Of a DNA stretch of 64,000 nucleotides, positions 1 through 11,195 are shown one piece after another. Under the pieces are notes generated by a model, which saw only the letters and a program-made list of their open reading frames with translations, did not search any database and was not told the origin of the DNA. Made by a program: the position numbers and the translations under genes. Source of the stretch: Corbicula japonica (taxonomy: Eukaryota; Mollusca; Bivalvia; Venerida; Cyrenidae); the NCBI GenBank assembly GCA_038501625.1, contig JAZAYU010000901.1:1-64000 (forward strand). Direction: 5' to 3'. Within the stretch, counting starts at the first letter, position 1, and each line of letters opens with the position of its first letter.

Positions 1-156
1 AGTTCTTATTTTTTTATAAATATTTATAATTGAGTGTTTAGTTTTTGTTTGGTGCTCTTATCAAACTTATCGTTTTATCAAGATTATTCTTTTGAATACT
101 GCATGTTTGATTGTTTGATTCTGAAACGTAAATAAATCTTAATTGTTTCGTTTCAG
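1..156 (+). other. intron end upstream of the first visible exon
   Basis: AT-rich, T-rich sequence ending in a good acceptor (tttcgtttcag) at 155-156. No open frame joins the downstream exon across it, so the 5' exons of the receptor-like gene lie outside the window. Confidence 0.7.
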
Positions 157-735
157 ACTTTAGCGATGGTTGTAATGTGGGATTTTATGGTGCATCTTGT
201 TCTAAGAAGTGTCCTAACTTTTGTCATGACAACGAGTGTAACGTTACAACAGGCAAATGCTTATCCTGTGTGAAAGGATACTACAGCAATATTACTAAAG
301 ATTGTGTGCGTTGCCCAGAACACTGTACAGCATGCAGTTCTTATACATTCTGCTTTGCTTGCGTACGTGGATTCAAAGGCGAAGTGTGCGAAGATAATTG
401 CACTAATTGTAGACCAGATACGAGTTGCGATAAAAATACCGGCTATTGTTTTGAGAATTGTAGCGAAGGTCTAAGCGGAGAACTTTGCAATATTCCATGT
501 GATTCTAAATGCAAGTCATGCGACAGACATAATACTAGCCAGTGCATTTCTTGTGCAGACGACGAAAATGGCAAATCTTGCAAAGAAGAATGTTTCAAAA
601 TATGTCTAAGCAACACATGTAATGAAAGTCATGGATCATGCGCAGAGGAATGCTTATCGGGATACGCAACAGACAAAACTTGTAACCGAACATGCTCATC
701 TCATTGCAAAGACATATGTAAATTCAAATGTAAAG
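157..735 (+). CDS. exon: EGF-like cysteine-rich ectodomain of a membrane protein (5' partial gene)
   Basis: Open frame from the acceptor at 155-156 to a donor (aag|gtagcc) at 735/736. It encodes about 192 residues packed with cysteines in the spacing of MEGF/SREC/Draper-type EGF-like repeats. The opening (SDGCNVGFYGASCSKKC) and later motifs such as GFKGEVCEDNC and GLSGELCNIPC are typical: a glycine-rich turn, an aromatic or hydrophobic residue, then a disulfide cysteine. N-x-S/T sites (for example NVT, NIT, NRT) suit an extracellular glycoprotein. The exon starts with two bases of a split codon and ends with one base (phase 1), which matches the next exon at 2370. No signal peptide is visible, so upstream exons are missing. 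The family call is by pattern; the exact orthologue is not recognisable. Confidence 0.85.
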
Positions 736-776
736 GTAGCCATTGTTTTAGTTTTTATTTTAGAGAAACAGCAGAG

Positions 777-780
<4 letters not shown>

Positions 781-846
<66 letters not shown>
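781..846 (+). repeat. (AG)n microsatellite
   Basis: About 33 uninterrupted AG units, in the intron 45 bases after the exon donor at 735/736. In the raw frame it reads as an Arg-Glu run, which is not believed to be translated. Confidence 0.97.
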
Positions 847-847
<1 letters not shown>

Positions 848-2369
848 ATTATTTTTATTTGTAACATAATAACATATATATAGAGGTAGTTGTTTCTAGG
901 CTTTTAACGTAACATTCGAAATTGCAAAACTATCTTAATTTAATTTTGTTTTCGATAATGTTCAGTGTTACCTGAAGGTAATATCTTAATATATGTGCTG
1001 AATATTTCATTAATGTATATGATTATCAGTTTCTTTTTCTCTGGAATATATACTTATCTCTCGGAGGTTTTGACAAGTTGAAAAGGGATTTACTAGATAA
1101 TTTACACACTTTATAATTGTGTTTCATGATAAAATACAGTTCTGAGTTACGGTCAAAACATATTCAATAGATTCCGTGATCTTTTTATTGTTTTTTTTTT
1201 TTTGGTTTTAAGATACGGGTCATTCAAATCATTGTTGATTGTTTGCCGAAAAAATGCGAATGTGATGGGTTTAAGTATTGCAAAACCTAAATGATGATGG
1301 TCAAAATAATAAGCCGATGTCTGATTAATACATTTAACTATCTGTAATTTTATGCGTAGTAGACATCATCCACTTTACATCACGGAAACAGACAAGATCC
1401 ATAATGCCCTATAACACCCTATAGTTTGCATGCAGTCCCGAAATCGTAACTATGATTTCCTTATGTTTAACATAACTTTTCCTCGGATAATTTTTAGCAT
1501 ATCACTTCGTTGCCATATTAATTAGGTCTTAGGATTATACATTTAAAGTGTACTTTCTTAGAAACGTTTCGTTGAATGTTTCAAATGAATAACTGACCTG
1601 TGCGTATGGTATACAATATAACATTTTTATTTGTTGAATTTAGCAATAAGGTTAATATTCTTTTTTTTGTTTTTGAGGCTGGGCTTATAAAACGTGCTTT
1701 ATTTATCGTTGATCTTTTTTATGTAAGCTTTGTTTGTCTTTCGTTTATACAAAAAGTTATATTATGTATTGCAAGAATAAAAACGGTTCGTTTCCTATCT
1801 CGATTCCCCATAAAAATCAATAACGACACGATCCTTTTCCTTTTAGAAACGTTAAATCTTTCGTAAACTGTTTGACTTTTCATTGAGTGTATGTTGAAAC
1901 TCAATGATGTACAATGTACATAATATTGTATGTTGATCTTTTGAGACTTTATTACTATGATAGCATCATGAATGCATTTAGAATGGCCATTTTTGTAACG
2001 ACAAAACGAATCAATACATCTAATTGACTTATCCGTTTTAGAAGAAATAGAATTTGTAAATGCCGAAGATACCTAATGAAAGTAATCTGGTTAAACATTT
2101 TGTTTTACAAAAATAAACTAGATACTATAGACGTGTTTAAATGACTTCATTTAATGTGTAAAAACGTATGGTAAAAACAGCAACATTTTTGTTATGTAAT
2201 TAATATTCCTGGACCAATAACAAAACAGCTTACATGTATTAATATTTGACGATAAATTGATAGTTATTTGAAATGATCGATTATACATTGTTTTTGTCAA
2301 ATGTTGCTGATAGCCTTGATAGAATAATATTTTATTGATGAACGTTAAAATGTAAATTATTAATTTCAG
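847..2369 (+). other. intron, no further features seen
   Basis: AT-rich sequence without a convincing exon, TIR pair or repeat. It ends in the acceptor taatttcag at 2361-2369. Confidence 0.6.
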
Positions 2370-2487
2370 AATTGGAGCCGCCAGGCAGACCAAGTTCCCC
2401 CACATCCAAAGCCAATATTGGTCTAACTGTGGGACTGGTATTCGGTTCTATTGTTATTTTTGTCAGCATTACAGTCTATTTAATAAG
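2370..2487 (+). CDS. exon: stalk plus transmembrane helix
   Basis: A good acceptor (taatttcag) and a consensus donor (ataag|gtaagc) bound 118 nt that read, in phase with exon 157-735, as a Pro/Ser-rich stalk (ELEPPGRPSSPTSK) followed by a 20-23-residue hydrophobic helix (starting ANIGLTVGLVFGSIVIF) and ending VYLI plus a split Arg codon. This is a single-pass type I topology: EGF-like repeats outside, C-terminus in the cytosol. The split codon needs one more base. Both candidate next exons (2629-2668 and 6988-7070) supply it and give Arg, a usual stop-transfer residue. Confidence 0.88.
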
Positions 2488-2628
2488 GTAAGCACAATAA
2501 AAATATAGCACGTGAATAAAAATATGGGCATGCATCTTAAAAGCATTATATTACGTATTGAACCCGACCTTACAGTCTGTCGGTGGAATGGATTTAGTAC
2601 AAACGCGTTTATTTATATTGTTTTACAG

Positions 2629-2668
2629 AATATTCAGGTCCAGAAAACATAGTCAATTCAGAAGTTAA
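2629..2668 (+). CDS. candidate alternative terminal exon: short basic cytoplasmic tail
   Basis: Acceptor ttttacag at 2621-2628. The first base completes the split codon of exon 2370-2487 to AGA, then IFRSRKHSQFRS and a TAA stop at 2666-2668. The basic tail directly after the helix suits a membrane protein with almost no cytoplasmic part. It competes with exon 6988-7070 for the same donor. No clear polyadenylation signal was seen close behind it, which weakens the call; the first AATAAA noted (near 3484) lies inside a transposon. Confidence 0.55.
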
Positions 2669-3314
2669 ACGATAATACCCGGTTAAAATTTGACCAAGTC
2701 GAACATATTGAAATATTTTCGTACAGTAAACAAATGTTACTTAGTTAATAGAATGATTAGTAAAACTAATTTTGCAATGTAGAGCTGCTCGCCAACGATC
2801 CCGTTAAAGCGTCGACGATTTGTGTTTGTAAATACGTTGAAGTTAGAGACAAAGTCAATTTTCAGAGTACAAACATGACAAATGTAAGGTCAAGCTGGGT
2901 TTGACAGAACACGTTCTTGAACAGTAACGTTGCTGCCGCTTAGACCCAGGTGAAGTTTATATATTTTTTTAACTAGCAAACAGCATGATGTTTAACCGAT
3001 CCAATACAATGTCGTCCCTTGAACCTTCCCCCCTTTTTTTACCAGTGGTGCTTAATTTTCAAATATTTTAATGTATTTGAAAAATTTAAAACAGAATTGA
3101 TGAACATGAACAAGAGTTCCTTTCAGGTAAGCTATGCTTAAAGAGTATGCCATGTTGGAGACTACTATTTTAACTGATATATCTTTCTTTTGAAACAGAA
3201 ACACGTAATTCGCCTGGCAAATATGAAATTTAATAATTATCAAAATATTTTATCGATTCCTGTTGAGTTGTATAATTTGACAGCTAAAGGCCTCCTCACA
3301 CATAGGCGTAAGCT

Positions 3315-3339
3315 CCCCCCCCCCCCCCCCCCCCCCCCC
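3315..3339 (+). repeat. poly-C homopolymer, 25 nt
   Basis: Uninterrupted cytosines just inside the left terminal repeat of the Harbinger element. Length may vary between alleles or be an assembly estimate. Confidence 0.95.
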
Positions 3340-3663
3340 TACGTCAACTTGCGTATACTGGCGAATAGTACTTGAGCAATATTCGTTCACATAAGTATAT
3401 GTACGCTGTACATCGTTGTTGGTGTTCGTATGAGTGCGTTTATAAGCGTTACCGATTGTTGCGCTTAGGCTAGTTCGTCGGAAAATAAAGTATGTTGCTG
3501 GTGTGACTCATCAATAAGTCTCCCAAAACAACTTAACGTTCACAAGTTCATTAGAGGCCGTGTAGAAGTGGAGCCTGAGCACGTCCCATCTGTAGAAAAC
3601 TACGGCAGGCTGGTTGCTGAGAAAACCTTCTCTGTAGTAGTCGGAGGAATTCTGTAACGCAAT

Positions 3664-3806
3664 GGTATATGTCGGGAACATGTTGATGAGTATATGACAG
3701 CTCCCTTTACACCTGAAGAACGGAATCCATAACAAGTGGATCTAATGAGTTGTGTGGCTGCCATTGATTGCAAACACATAACCATCAGATAGCCTGCCAG
3801 CTCTGC
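3664..3806 (+). pseudogene. Harbinger DDE transposase remnant
   Basis: One plus frame reads EHVDEYMTAPFTPEERN, then a stop, then MSCVAAIDCKHITIR, a stop, and PASSA. In PIF/Harbinger transposases a segment of the type P-x-T-x-E-E-W precedes the first catalytic block G-A-I-D-G-K-H, followed by A-P-A-N-S-G. The remnant keeps that order, with the Asp of AID present and the following Gly changed to Cys. In-frame stops and an apparent deletion between the blocks make it non-functional. Confidence 0.65.
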
Positions 3807-5756
3807 TATCTTATATTCTTCTTCTACTTTTATTATTATTATTATTATTGTTATTATTGTTGTTGTTGTTGTTTTTCCCGTTAGAATTCTACGCATTGTA
3901 AAATTTGTTTTCCTATATTTATGATTCTCATCTCAGAGAGAACCGCAGCTCATTTACAATGAAGCTGATTGTAAAGACATCCTGTATTCCGGACAACGTG
4001 ATAATAATGAGGTATTCCATTATGCAGAAAGCACTGGTTGAGCAATAGGACAGATGAGAAGACCTGGGAGATGGAGAAGAGATCGCAGCTTGGAGGATAC
4101 CATGACTGTCATTATCAGGCGCTACAGCACAGCAAGCAAAAATGGAAACAAATGTTAACTCAAAGTCTATTCAAATAATGGAATGTACCAAAATGAAAAT
4201 TTCAAAATATAAAAGAAAAGTCAATAAATAATAAATATAAAAAATCCCTCTTATTTAAGATTTGGAAGCCGATTGTTAATAAACATCAGAACTTCGCAAT
4301 AATAATAAAGGTGTAGACCTATATCAGCTGCCGCCTTTCCGACAGCTTCTTATAAAAAAGGGATGGAAGAAACTACAAAATATAAATAATCTTAAAAAAA
4401 TTTATGCCTAAAAGAGAAGAAATTATACTAATACAAGATATTATACTTACGAAATTTCTGAAATTTGACCAACTTGGTTTTCTCCAGTCTTGTTTAGCGT
4501 CCGTTAACGGCCGGATGCGGAAGTACGGAATCGGAAGCGTGCGCAAAACTGCACTTCGGTTCGCATGTTTGCGTTAACACAGATTGTTTGCGCGACCCAA
4601 CGCATTTTAGCGAGAAACAGTAAACCTTCGACACCCTTCGTAAATCATTAGCAACTAATAGTTCGTCTACGTTTGCCTTTCGTTATATTTAAAATTATGT
4701 AATAAATTTTCGACGAGTTTCGTTCAAAATTCGCAAGTATTGACAAATTTAACCAATCCGTCGGGCTGCGCTGAATGGATTCGCCTATGGGTGAGGAGGC
4801 CTTAAACCTCAATTTTGTCACAAACGCCGTCTGAAATATAACTAAATAGACCCGTTTCACATATGGAGTTTGCAAGGACAAAGTAATTAAAAAAGACTTT
4901 AAGAGTCGCAATTTATTTCGTGTTCTTATGAAGTTTGTCAAACAATCAAACTCAAGAAATTAAATGAATGAAGTGCGCATGTTCAATATACGGCAATAAA
5001 TGAGTGTTTCCAGGTTGTTGTTTTTTAATAAAATAAGCGCTACTTTGTCCATTTCTTTTTAAACAATTCTTATCCCCATCTCAAGTAAATTCTATAAGAA
5101 ATCTGTAAGAAAACTGGAAGGCAGTAAACGTGCACCAGATAAACGTATGTGGTCAACTCTTTTTGGCAAGATTCTGTATACTGCAATCGTCTGGTTAGAA
5201 TAAACATCCTGTTAATTTTTGTCACTTCATCCAAACCTAGAGGCTATATAATTTCCTGCCTCGGTACGGATTGAAAACATTCCAATAAACAGTTCAAATA
5301 AACAGTTCTTCCAGCAAGATCAGCGAGAGCAATATAATCGTTTTCAAATATATTTGAGAGTCGAAAAATTAATTAAAACTTGAAAAATATCTCTGCATAG
5401 CGCTATAATCTAATGGCAGTCTGTGCCTCGTTCTGAAATTCGTAGATTATAATAAAAACAGGTATTATAACGGTATTGGAAAACTGTCTATCGGAGAACT
5501 TTTTACGCATTATTAAATTAAATAATTTATATAGATTGAGGTACTTCATACTTGCTGATAATACAGTTTTACTGATGATGAGCTGTGAAAATAAAATTAT
5601 CATTTTTTTTAACAATTTTCAAAAATACTGTTATTATATTGTTATAAACAGATGTATATTGATAATTACAGAAGACAATTGTTGAGAAAAAAAGAATTTT
5701 GTTGGAATAGTAATAAAATGTGGTTCAGTACTGTGAACGTTAAAGGTTACAAAGGA

Positions 5757-6066
5757 AACGCACGATACACGATAAACGGACGCACGATAAACGATACACG
5801 GTATACGCAAGATACACGATACCACCGATTCATATAATTTGTGTACGAGATATCTAAAAATTTGAAAATGCTATGAAAATATAAGATGAATGGTTGAAAT
5901 TATATGATATAGTTTGACTATGCAAGTAACTTATTCACGTTGCACGATAACATTAAAGACACATGATGCAGATAAACGATATACGGACGCACGATGCACG
6001 TTAGATGGACGAACGATACACGTTAGACGGACGCACGATACACGATAGACGGACGAACGATAGACG
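5757..6066 (+). repeat. degenerate tandem repeat based on acgatacacgatagacggacgc
   Basis: Two blocks (about 5757-5825 and 5970-6066) are made of short variants of cgatacacg, cgatagacg and gacgcacga, about 20-22 bases per unit, separated by unrelated AT-rich sequence. It lies inside the inverted-arm element. Confidence 0.7.
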
Positions 6067-6156
6067 CAAACTTTGAAACATTAAACGTTCGCAGTACTGT
6101 ACCTGATATGTTGTCTAATCCGGGTGTCAAAATAAAGCACTTTCCACTCAAATATA

Positions 6157-6409
6157 CTCAACAAAAAAAGAAACCTGACACTGTAACTTTGAATAAGTAT
6201 GAGGTGCATATTCAAAATCTATATATTTTTGCACCATCCAAAAGAAAATAACCACTGAATCACTTGTTTCATGCACCAAAAATATCAAAATGCATAATTA
6301 AGTTCAAAACATGCACACTTTTTATTACATACCACAATTCAATTAGCTTTAAATCTGATTCCAGGAAAATACACCAAATATAAAGTGTCAGGTTTCTATT
6401 TTTGTTGAG
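6157..6409. mobile_element. Tc1/mariner-type MITE, about 253 bp
   Basis: Terminal inverted repeats begin CTCAACAAAAAAAGAAACCT on the left and end in the complement (aggtttctatttttgttgag) on the right, flanked by TA on both sides (6155-6156, 6410-6411). TA duplication, small size and lack of coding capacity fit a non-autonomous Tc1/mariner-like MITE, inserted inside the larger inverted-arm element. Confidence 0.75.
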
Positions 6410-6987
6410 TATATATTCAAAATAATTTTAAAATAACAATATCCAGTTCAATGTTCCCTCTTGGGCCAACCAGTGTTATTTTTTCAACATAACTTTTTAA
6501 ACATTGACTATAATGAATTTCAAAACACTGCACAAATACCATCACACAAGATTTACATTGTTATACATGTAGAGATTAAACTGTCCTATAAATAAACACA
6601 AGTGGGCATGATTTGCATGCTTTTTGCATGGGTGAGTGACCACATGGTACCACATTTTATAACTTTTCTAACAAAATTCATTTTTTCAAATTTTGTCTCC
6701 TGTTATTATCAATATGCATCTCTTTGTAACAATATAATAACAGTTTGTTTAGAAATTGTTGAAAATGGGTAATTTAATTTTCACAGCTCATCATTAGTAA
6801 AACTTTTTTATGTGCAAGTATGAAGGACCTTAAGGCTAGTAAATACCGTTTTAATTGTAATTGTCGTGTTTGTTCACATATCGAAAATTTCTCCCTAGTG
6901 TATACGGATAAACACATTTTCGATTAAAATATGTTTTATTCTACGGTTTAAATATATTACGCCAATAAAGCTTATACTCTATTACAG

Positions 6988-7070
6988 GAGGCGGCTAATT
7001 CAAAGTAGTTACTGTCGTTGTATGTCTAGCGATAGAACACAAGATCAGAACAGAACGTCAAAGAAACATG
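6988..7070 (+). CDS. exon: basic juxtamembrane segment linking the TM exon to the KH-like exons (or first exon of a PARP14-like gene)
   Basis: Acceptor ctattacag at 6979-6987, donor catg|gtaact at 7070/7071. With two bases carried over from the TM exon (ag+g) it reads RRRLIQSSYCRC, then MSSDRTQDQNRTSKKH and one leftover base. That base plus the first two bases of exon 8997-9734 makes GAC (Asp). So incoming phase 2 and outgoing phase 1 both match, and there is no stop upstream of the internal ATG at 7022. Three Arg after a hydrophobic helix is a classic stop-transfer pattern, and the CRC pair could be palmitoylated (inference). Alternative: translation starts at ATG 7022 and the first 34 bases are 5'UTR of a separate gene. 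Confidence 0.6.
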
Positions 7071-8996
7071 GTAACTTGGTTTAGAGATTGATAGAAACTG
7101 CAGGCAGGGAGGGAGGGAGGGATGTTTAGCAACATATGGTCACTATCAACAACCTCTTAGTTTACAGTCACGAAGATTTTAAACTACGTGATTAACGTTC
7201 AACGACTACTCGACAGGTTTAGCAAAAGTTCGCCCTGACAGTGCTCGTATAAGTGTCTCACTAAGGATGGTTGGTTCGAAATAATTCGTTGGTGTCGGGA
7301 ATGTTGACGAGCCAAACGATTGTTTTAGGACGCAACTTCAGTGCGGGGTCTATGCCGTCTATGCCTACATCCGAAAAATAAAGTGGTAGTGGTCGGTTCG
7401 CACCTGGCTAGTACTTTTATTATATGCAGGTAGAGAGTAAGGGTATGATAGATGCAGGGGGTCTGATCGTCTTTGTTCTCGAAAACATATTTTCAATGTT
7501 GAAACGTTTATAGTCGGCCTGTCCGAAAAGGATTTGCAATAATATGATCACTATTATCAATTCTTAAAATAAATCGTATAATTGGAAAACGTTAAGTGTT
7601 CTAAAAACTAATAATTAAAATCGCTCAACTCTAAAAATGTTAGAGTATTCGACGTCTTTTCACCCTTAACGCAGGCTGTAAGTTTACAATTTTTAAATAA
7701 TAAAGAATTAAAATATATTTGCAGTATTCTTTGGCAGCTGAAGCCAATAATAGGTAGTAATTTTACAGTTGCAGACACACACACTCTAATTGGTCTATGA
7801 CATAAATCCACAACAACAACCTGAGACAGATATCAGTGTTATCTGTAAACATATGGATATCAGCTACTCAGGCAACACAAATATCAGGCTATGCAAAACT
7901 CCCGAAAACATCCAACGTACAGTGAAACATAGCCCGAATCACTTTGCACAGTCGGTCGGAGAAGAATTCACGATACCTAAAATCTTCTAGTATTATTGCT
8001 TTAAATTCAGCTGGCACAGCAGATTCAGAAAAGAATATATCCAATAGCTGTCATTCCTACCTTTTTTTCGCAAAATAAATCTTGAAACATGCAACTGAAT
8101 TTTTGCATCTGAACGAGCTTACTTTATAGGATTTTTAGTTTCGAACTCTAAGCCTCACACTGACCTCACGTGGCTGTTTTAGGTTTCCACTAATAAGTAA
8201 ACATGTATATCATCATTTCTCGGAAAACAAAAAGCAAACTGTATGCATAATTAATTTAGGCTTGATAAATGCCAACAAACCTTCATAATACCCTCTATTT
8301 ATGGCCCGTTCGAATATGACTGTGGCTATCTAACTGGTATGCGCTCTTTTATTCAGAGCTTACTTAGTAACACAAACAGTGAATTAACAAGGTTTACTGA
8401 CTTGATGTGAAATGGTCAATTTTGGGAGTGGATTCAAATACTTGGGTTGTGTATGCCTTTTCTTAGCAATGTCCGATTCTTAAGAGATTTTTGTTATGAA
8501 TGGAAATGCCCTATTTACGATACATTTCCGACAGTGTGATGCGATTAGGATCAATGATGTGAGATGTCCGTATGATCGCTGCAAATATATATATAACTTT
8601 ATTAAAAAGCATGTGTCCATAATTTTGATACGTTATCTGTTGGGAGGATATGTCTGGGATCTGACCATTTGTTCAGTATTATGATTTTCGTGTTTTATAA
8701 GCGTTTCAAGCGCAACATTTTCTTGGTTGTTCTGGCTAGTTCAGTCATGAGTTTTTTTTACAATCACAATTCTATAGATAATTCAAAAATCCAACCAAAC
8801 GATTTTCCTTTCTGAACGAATGATCTATGTGGTACAAGCACGTTTTTAGTGTGTTTGTTTGTTAGTGTCGACGAGTAGAATTGGTAAACCTAATCGAGCT
8901 AATGTTCTCTCAAGTTGGTTGATCATAAAGTTCATTTAAACATTGCTGAAAATGTAAGATTTTATTTGCAATTTATATACGTATTAATTTTTTTAG
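7071..8996 (+). other. intron, no convincing gene
   Basis: AT-rich, with a short GGGA purine run near 7105-7122. An open stretch at 7790-7990 looks somewhat codon-like, but a stop lies just upstream and there is no AG acceptor in a usable position, so it is not called. Ends in ttttttag at 8989-8996. Confidence 0.6.
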
Positions 8997-9734
8997 ACGT
9001 CGAACACATCAAACTCTTACCACAGGAAACCGAAGAATCAAGAAAAACAATCGAAACGAGGGTCTTACCATCAGCGGCAAAACTGACCGTTCTACAGATG
9101 CAAGGAGCATATAGTGCTATAGAAAAGAAAAATGTTGATTTAAAAGTAAGTGTCGACAAAACAGAAGTCACTGTTGAAGGATACCCATTGGATATTCAAA
9201 ACGCTTTTAAAGAAATTGAAATTAAATGCGATAAGATCGAACACATAAAGTATAAACATTCTAAAAGCAGAGAGTGGGTTTTTTTTTTCCAAACGGAGCA
9301 GACGAATGAATATGTAAAAACAAAGCTGGAGCAGAAACAGATGATTGGAACCTGGGACATTACTGACACAGAATTGACTGTTTTCGTACCCGGTAAAGGA
9401 AATAGTGAGAACTTTAAAAACACTTTGTTGGAATCCGTTTTGGAAATATCACCACCAGTTGATAAGTCTTTGTTAAGCTCAGAGTGGTGGGGTGAATTTT
9501 TGATAGAAATTCAGAGGAAATTCAAGGAAAAGGTAATTATATTCACGAAAGAACAGCAAGACGTGGTCATAATTTGTACAGATGATGTTGTACAATACGT
9601 AAAACAAGAGGTCAATGGGTTTTTGGATGAGATAACAGACGCAATCACGTGTGAGCCAGGTGTCTGCGAATTCGTATCGAAATATTGGAATCATGATGAC
9701 AAACATATACAAGGTGTAAAGATCAAGACAGAAG
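8997..9734 (+). CDS. exon: three PARP14-type KH-like repeats
   Basis: 738 nt, phase 1 at both ends, donor gaag|gtaatt. The 246 residues resemble the tandem KH-like repeats that precede the macrodomains in PARP14: LPSAAKLTVLQMQGAYSAIE, then VEGYPLDIQNAFKEI; a second unit around SREWVFFFQTEQTNEYVKTK with ELTVFVPGK; a third around WWGEFLIEIQRKFKEKVIIF with VVIICTDDVVQYVKQEVNGF. Each unit alternates strand, helix (K-E-I type) and strand, and lacks a clear catalytic motif. In PARP14 this region is thought to bind nucleic acid or act as a scaffold. A ten-T run at 9279-9288 encodes part of WVFFF, a possible slippage or sequencing-error site. No cysteine-rich or secretory character, consistent with a cytosolic segment. 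Confidence 0.85.
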
Positions 9735-10169
9735 GTAATTACATGGAAAAAAAAGTTTGGTAAAACTATTTACATCTATTTGTATACCTAGAGAATTTGT
9801 AAGTTATTAGTGTTCATACATTCATTTTATGGGGGTTTATCATTTAATTTGTGAAAAACTAATTAGTTTATCGATTCGCCGACTTTGCTGCCGCTTCATG
9901 GCTTCATGTCAACCAAAAATCCTAACAGCCTTCGCAGAACCTAAAATAAATTGCGATTCGAGAAAGGAGGCTTGATTTCATCAGAAAGTAAGCAATAACA
10001 TGACTTTTGAAACAATTAAATTTTTAACTACGACGTTCAGGAAATATTTCGTATTTATTGGTGAAAATTTTAAAAATTAAAATTTGACCTAAGCTGACAG
10101 AAAACCTTACTTCTGTACGAAACAATTGAGAAAACAATGGAAGGAGTGTAAGTCATGCATCAAAGAACC

Positions 10170-10350
10170 TGTTTCAAATTCCCAGTGGCAAATGTTTTTG
10201 CCACTTACCGTTCCAATACGGTAACTCCATCGGTTCTAGCTTCTTTGAATTGTTGTTTGCGTTGTATTTAACTGATAATTGTATTACCATGCTCTCTTCA
10301 CGTTTTTTGCTTAGAAGAGAGGTTGTGTCTACTAGATGTGGCAATTACTG
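10170..10350 (+). mobile_element. Penelope-like retroelement 3' fragment (plus)
   Basis: Contains the family hallmark: an imperfect hairpin cagtggcaaa...tttgccact followed by a variant of the ggcggtaacccctcggg block and then gtgtctactagatgtggc. The same order occurs at 12340-12440, 35975-36450, 53340-53525 and, inverted, at 36780-37040, 40380-40620, 51080-51400 and 52300-52445. Confidence 0.6.
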
Positions 10351-10517
10351 ATCTGCATATTTTACTTTTATTTTTAACTGCTATTATAGCAAACAAGCAT
10401 CGCAACATTTCGATCAAAGAACTAGACAATTGCAGGTTCATTACAATGCGCGCAAATTGTGTAAACGCCGATTTCATTATAGGTACAATTAATTGTAAAA
10501 TAAGAAGCCCAATCAGT

Positions 10518-10566
10518 ACAACAACAACAGCAACAACAACAACGATAATAATAATAATGATAACTA
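10518..10566 (+). repeat. trinucleotide microsatellite (CAA)n/(GAT)n-(AAT)n
   Basis: A run of CAA/CAG/ACA units passing into ATA/ATG units, intronic. Confidence 0.85.
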
Positions 10567-10649
10567 TCATAGATAGAACACGTTGCTTTGATGTGGGATT
10601 TACGGGTTACATGTTTTCAACTAAACCTCGTGACTTTCTCAACTCTCAA

Positions 10650-10900
10650 TCACAGAAATATGCTTGTTTGTTTGTTTGTTTGGGGTTTAACGCCTGGTTT
10701 CAACACCTTTCTGGTTATATCCCGGCGGTCAGTCCACCTAACCGGTGTTCCTGGGTCTCTAACCAGTACTAACCAATTTCTCCGCAAGCGACTGACTGCT
10801 TCCTCACTTGAATCAGAGGTGAGGGACAAATGACTCTCAGACGCAATGTCCGAGTTCAATTGTCACGGAGAAATTTTTCCCGCCTCGGCTGGAGATCGAC
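10650..10900 (+). mobile_element. bivalve interspersed repeat (gtttgtttgtttgg / gtttaacgcc type)
   Basis: Contains gggtttaacgcctggtttca, then ccggcggtcagtccacctaa, then ccggtgttcctggg, then tctccgcaagcgactgactg, then a block ending near cacggagaaatttttcccgc. I know this order as a very common dispersed repeat in bivalve genomes. It is recognised from memory of the pattern, without a class assignment. Confidence 0.55.
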
Positions 10901-11195
10901 ACAGAAATATGCAGGAACGCAGAGTGTTTTAATCTACAAGAATAACAGACTTTAAACTCACCGCATTCGAAACACATAATATTTTATTTAACTGTTTTTA
11001 AATTGAATGCGTGATTTTAGCCCGCACCACTTCGTCCTCCGATTAAAACCCATTTATTTTATACACTTTTTACATACAAATCTTCTCTTGGATTTCCCGA
11101 TTGTATTGTATACCTCGGGACCTTTGTGTCGAAAGGGCAGTTTGGGCATGTAGTATTAATTTAAAATCACTTATAATAATAGTATTTTTGAAAAT

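Larger units (their letters stand above)
3288..4802 (+). mobile_element. PIF/Harbinger-type DNA transposon, decayed
   Basis: The left end AGGCCTCCTCACACATAGGC is mirrored at the right end by CCTATGGGTGAGGAGGCCT: about 21-bp terminal inverted repeats with one mismatch. Both ends are flanked by TAA (3285-3287 and 4803-4805), the 3-bp TWA-type duplication of PIF/Harbinger. A broken transposase core lies inside (3664-3806), which supports the superfamily call independently. A poly-C run and an AT/GTT trinucleotide stretch (about 3825-3872) have expanded in it. Length is about 1.5 kb. Confidence 0.8.
5539..6830. mobile_element. element with about 195-bp inverted arms (superfamily not assigned)
   Basis: Sequence 5539-5735 (starting aggtacttcatacttg) is repeated in inverted orientation at about 6640-6830 (ending caagtatgaaggacct). 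Both arms contain the same run through gatgagctgtgaaaat and ctgttattatattgtta. Between them lie a tandem repeat (5757-6066) and a TA-flanked MITE (6157-6409). A partial relative at 52830-53060 carries one arm plus interior sequence. No open frame of note. Target duplication not identified. Confidence 0.6.

Noticed and set aside
177..869. Frame running from the EGF-like exon into the (AG)n repeat
   Set aside because: The codons after 735 are intronic: a donor at 736 gives the correct phase for the TM exon, and the Arg-Glu run is microsatellite.
7790..7990. Possible exon of 66 codons
   Set aside because: In-frame stop directly upstream and no usable acceptor; does not fit the phase chain.
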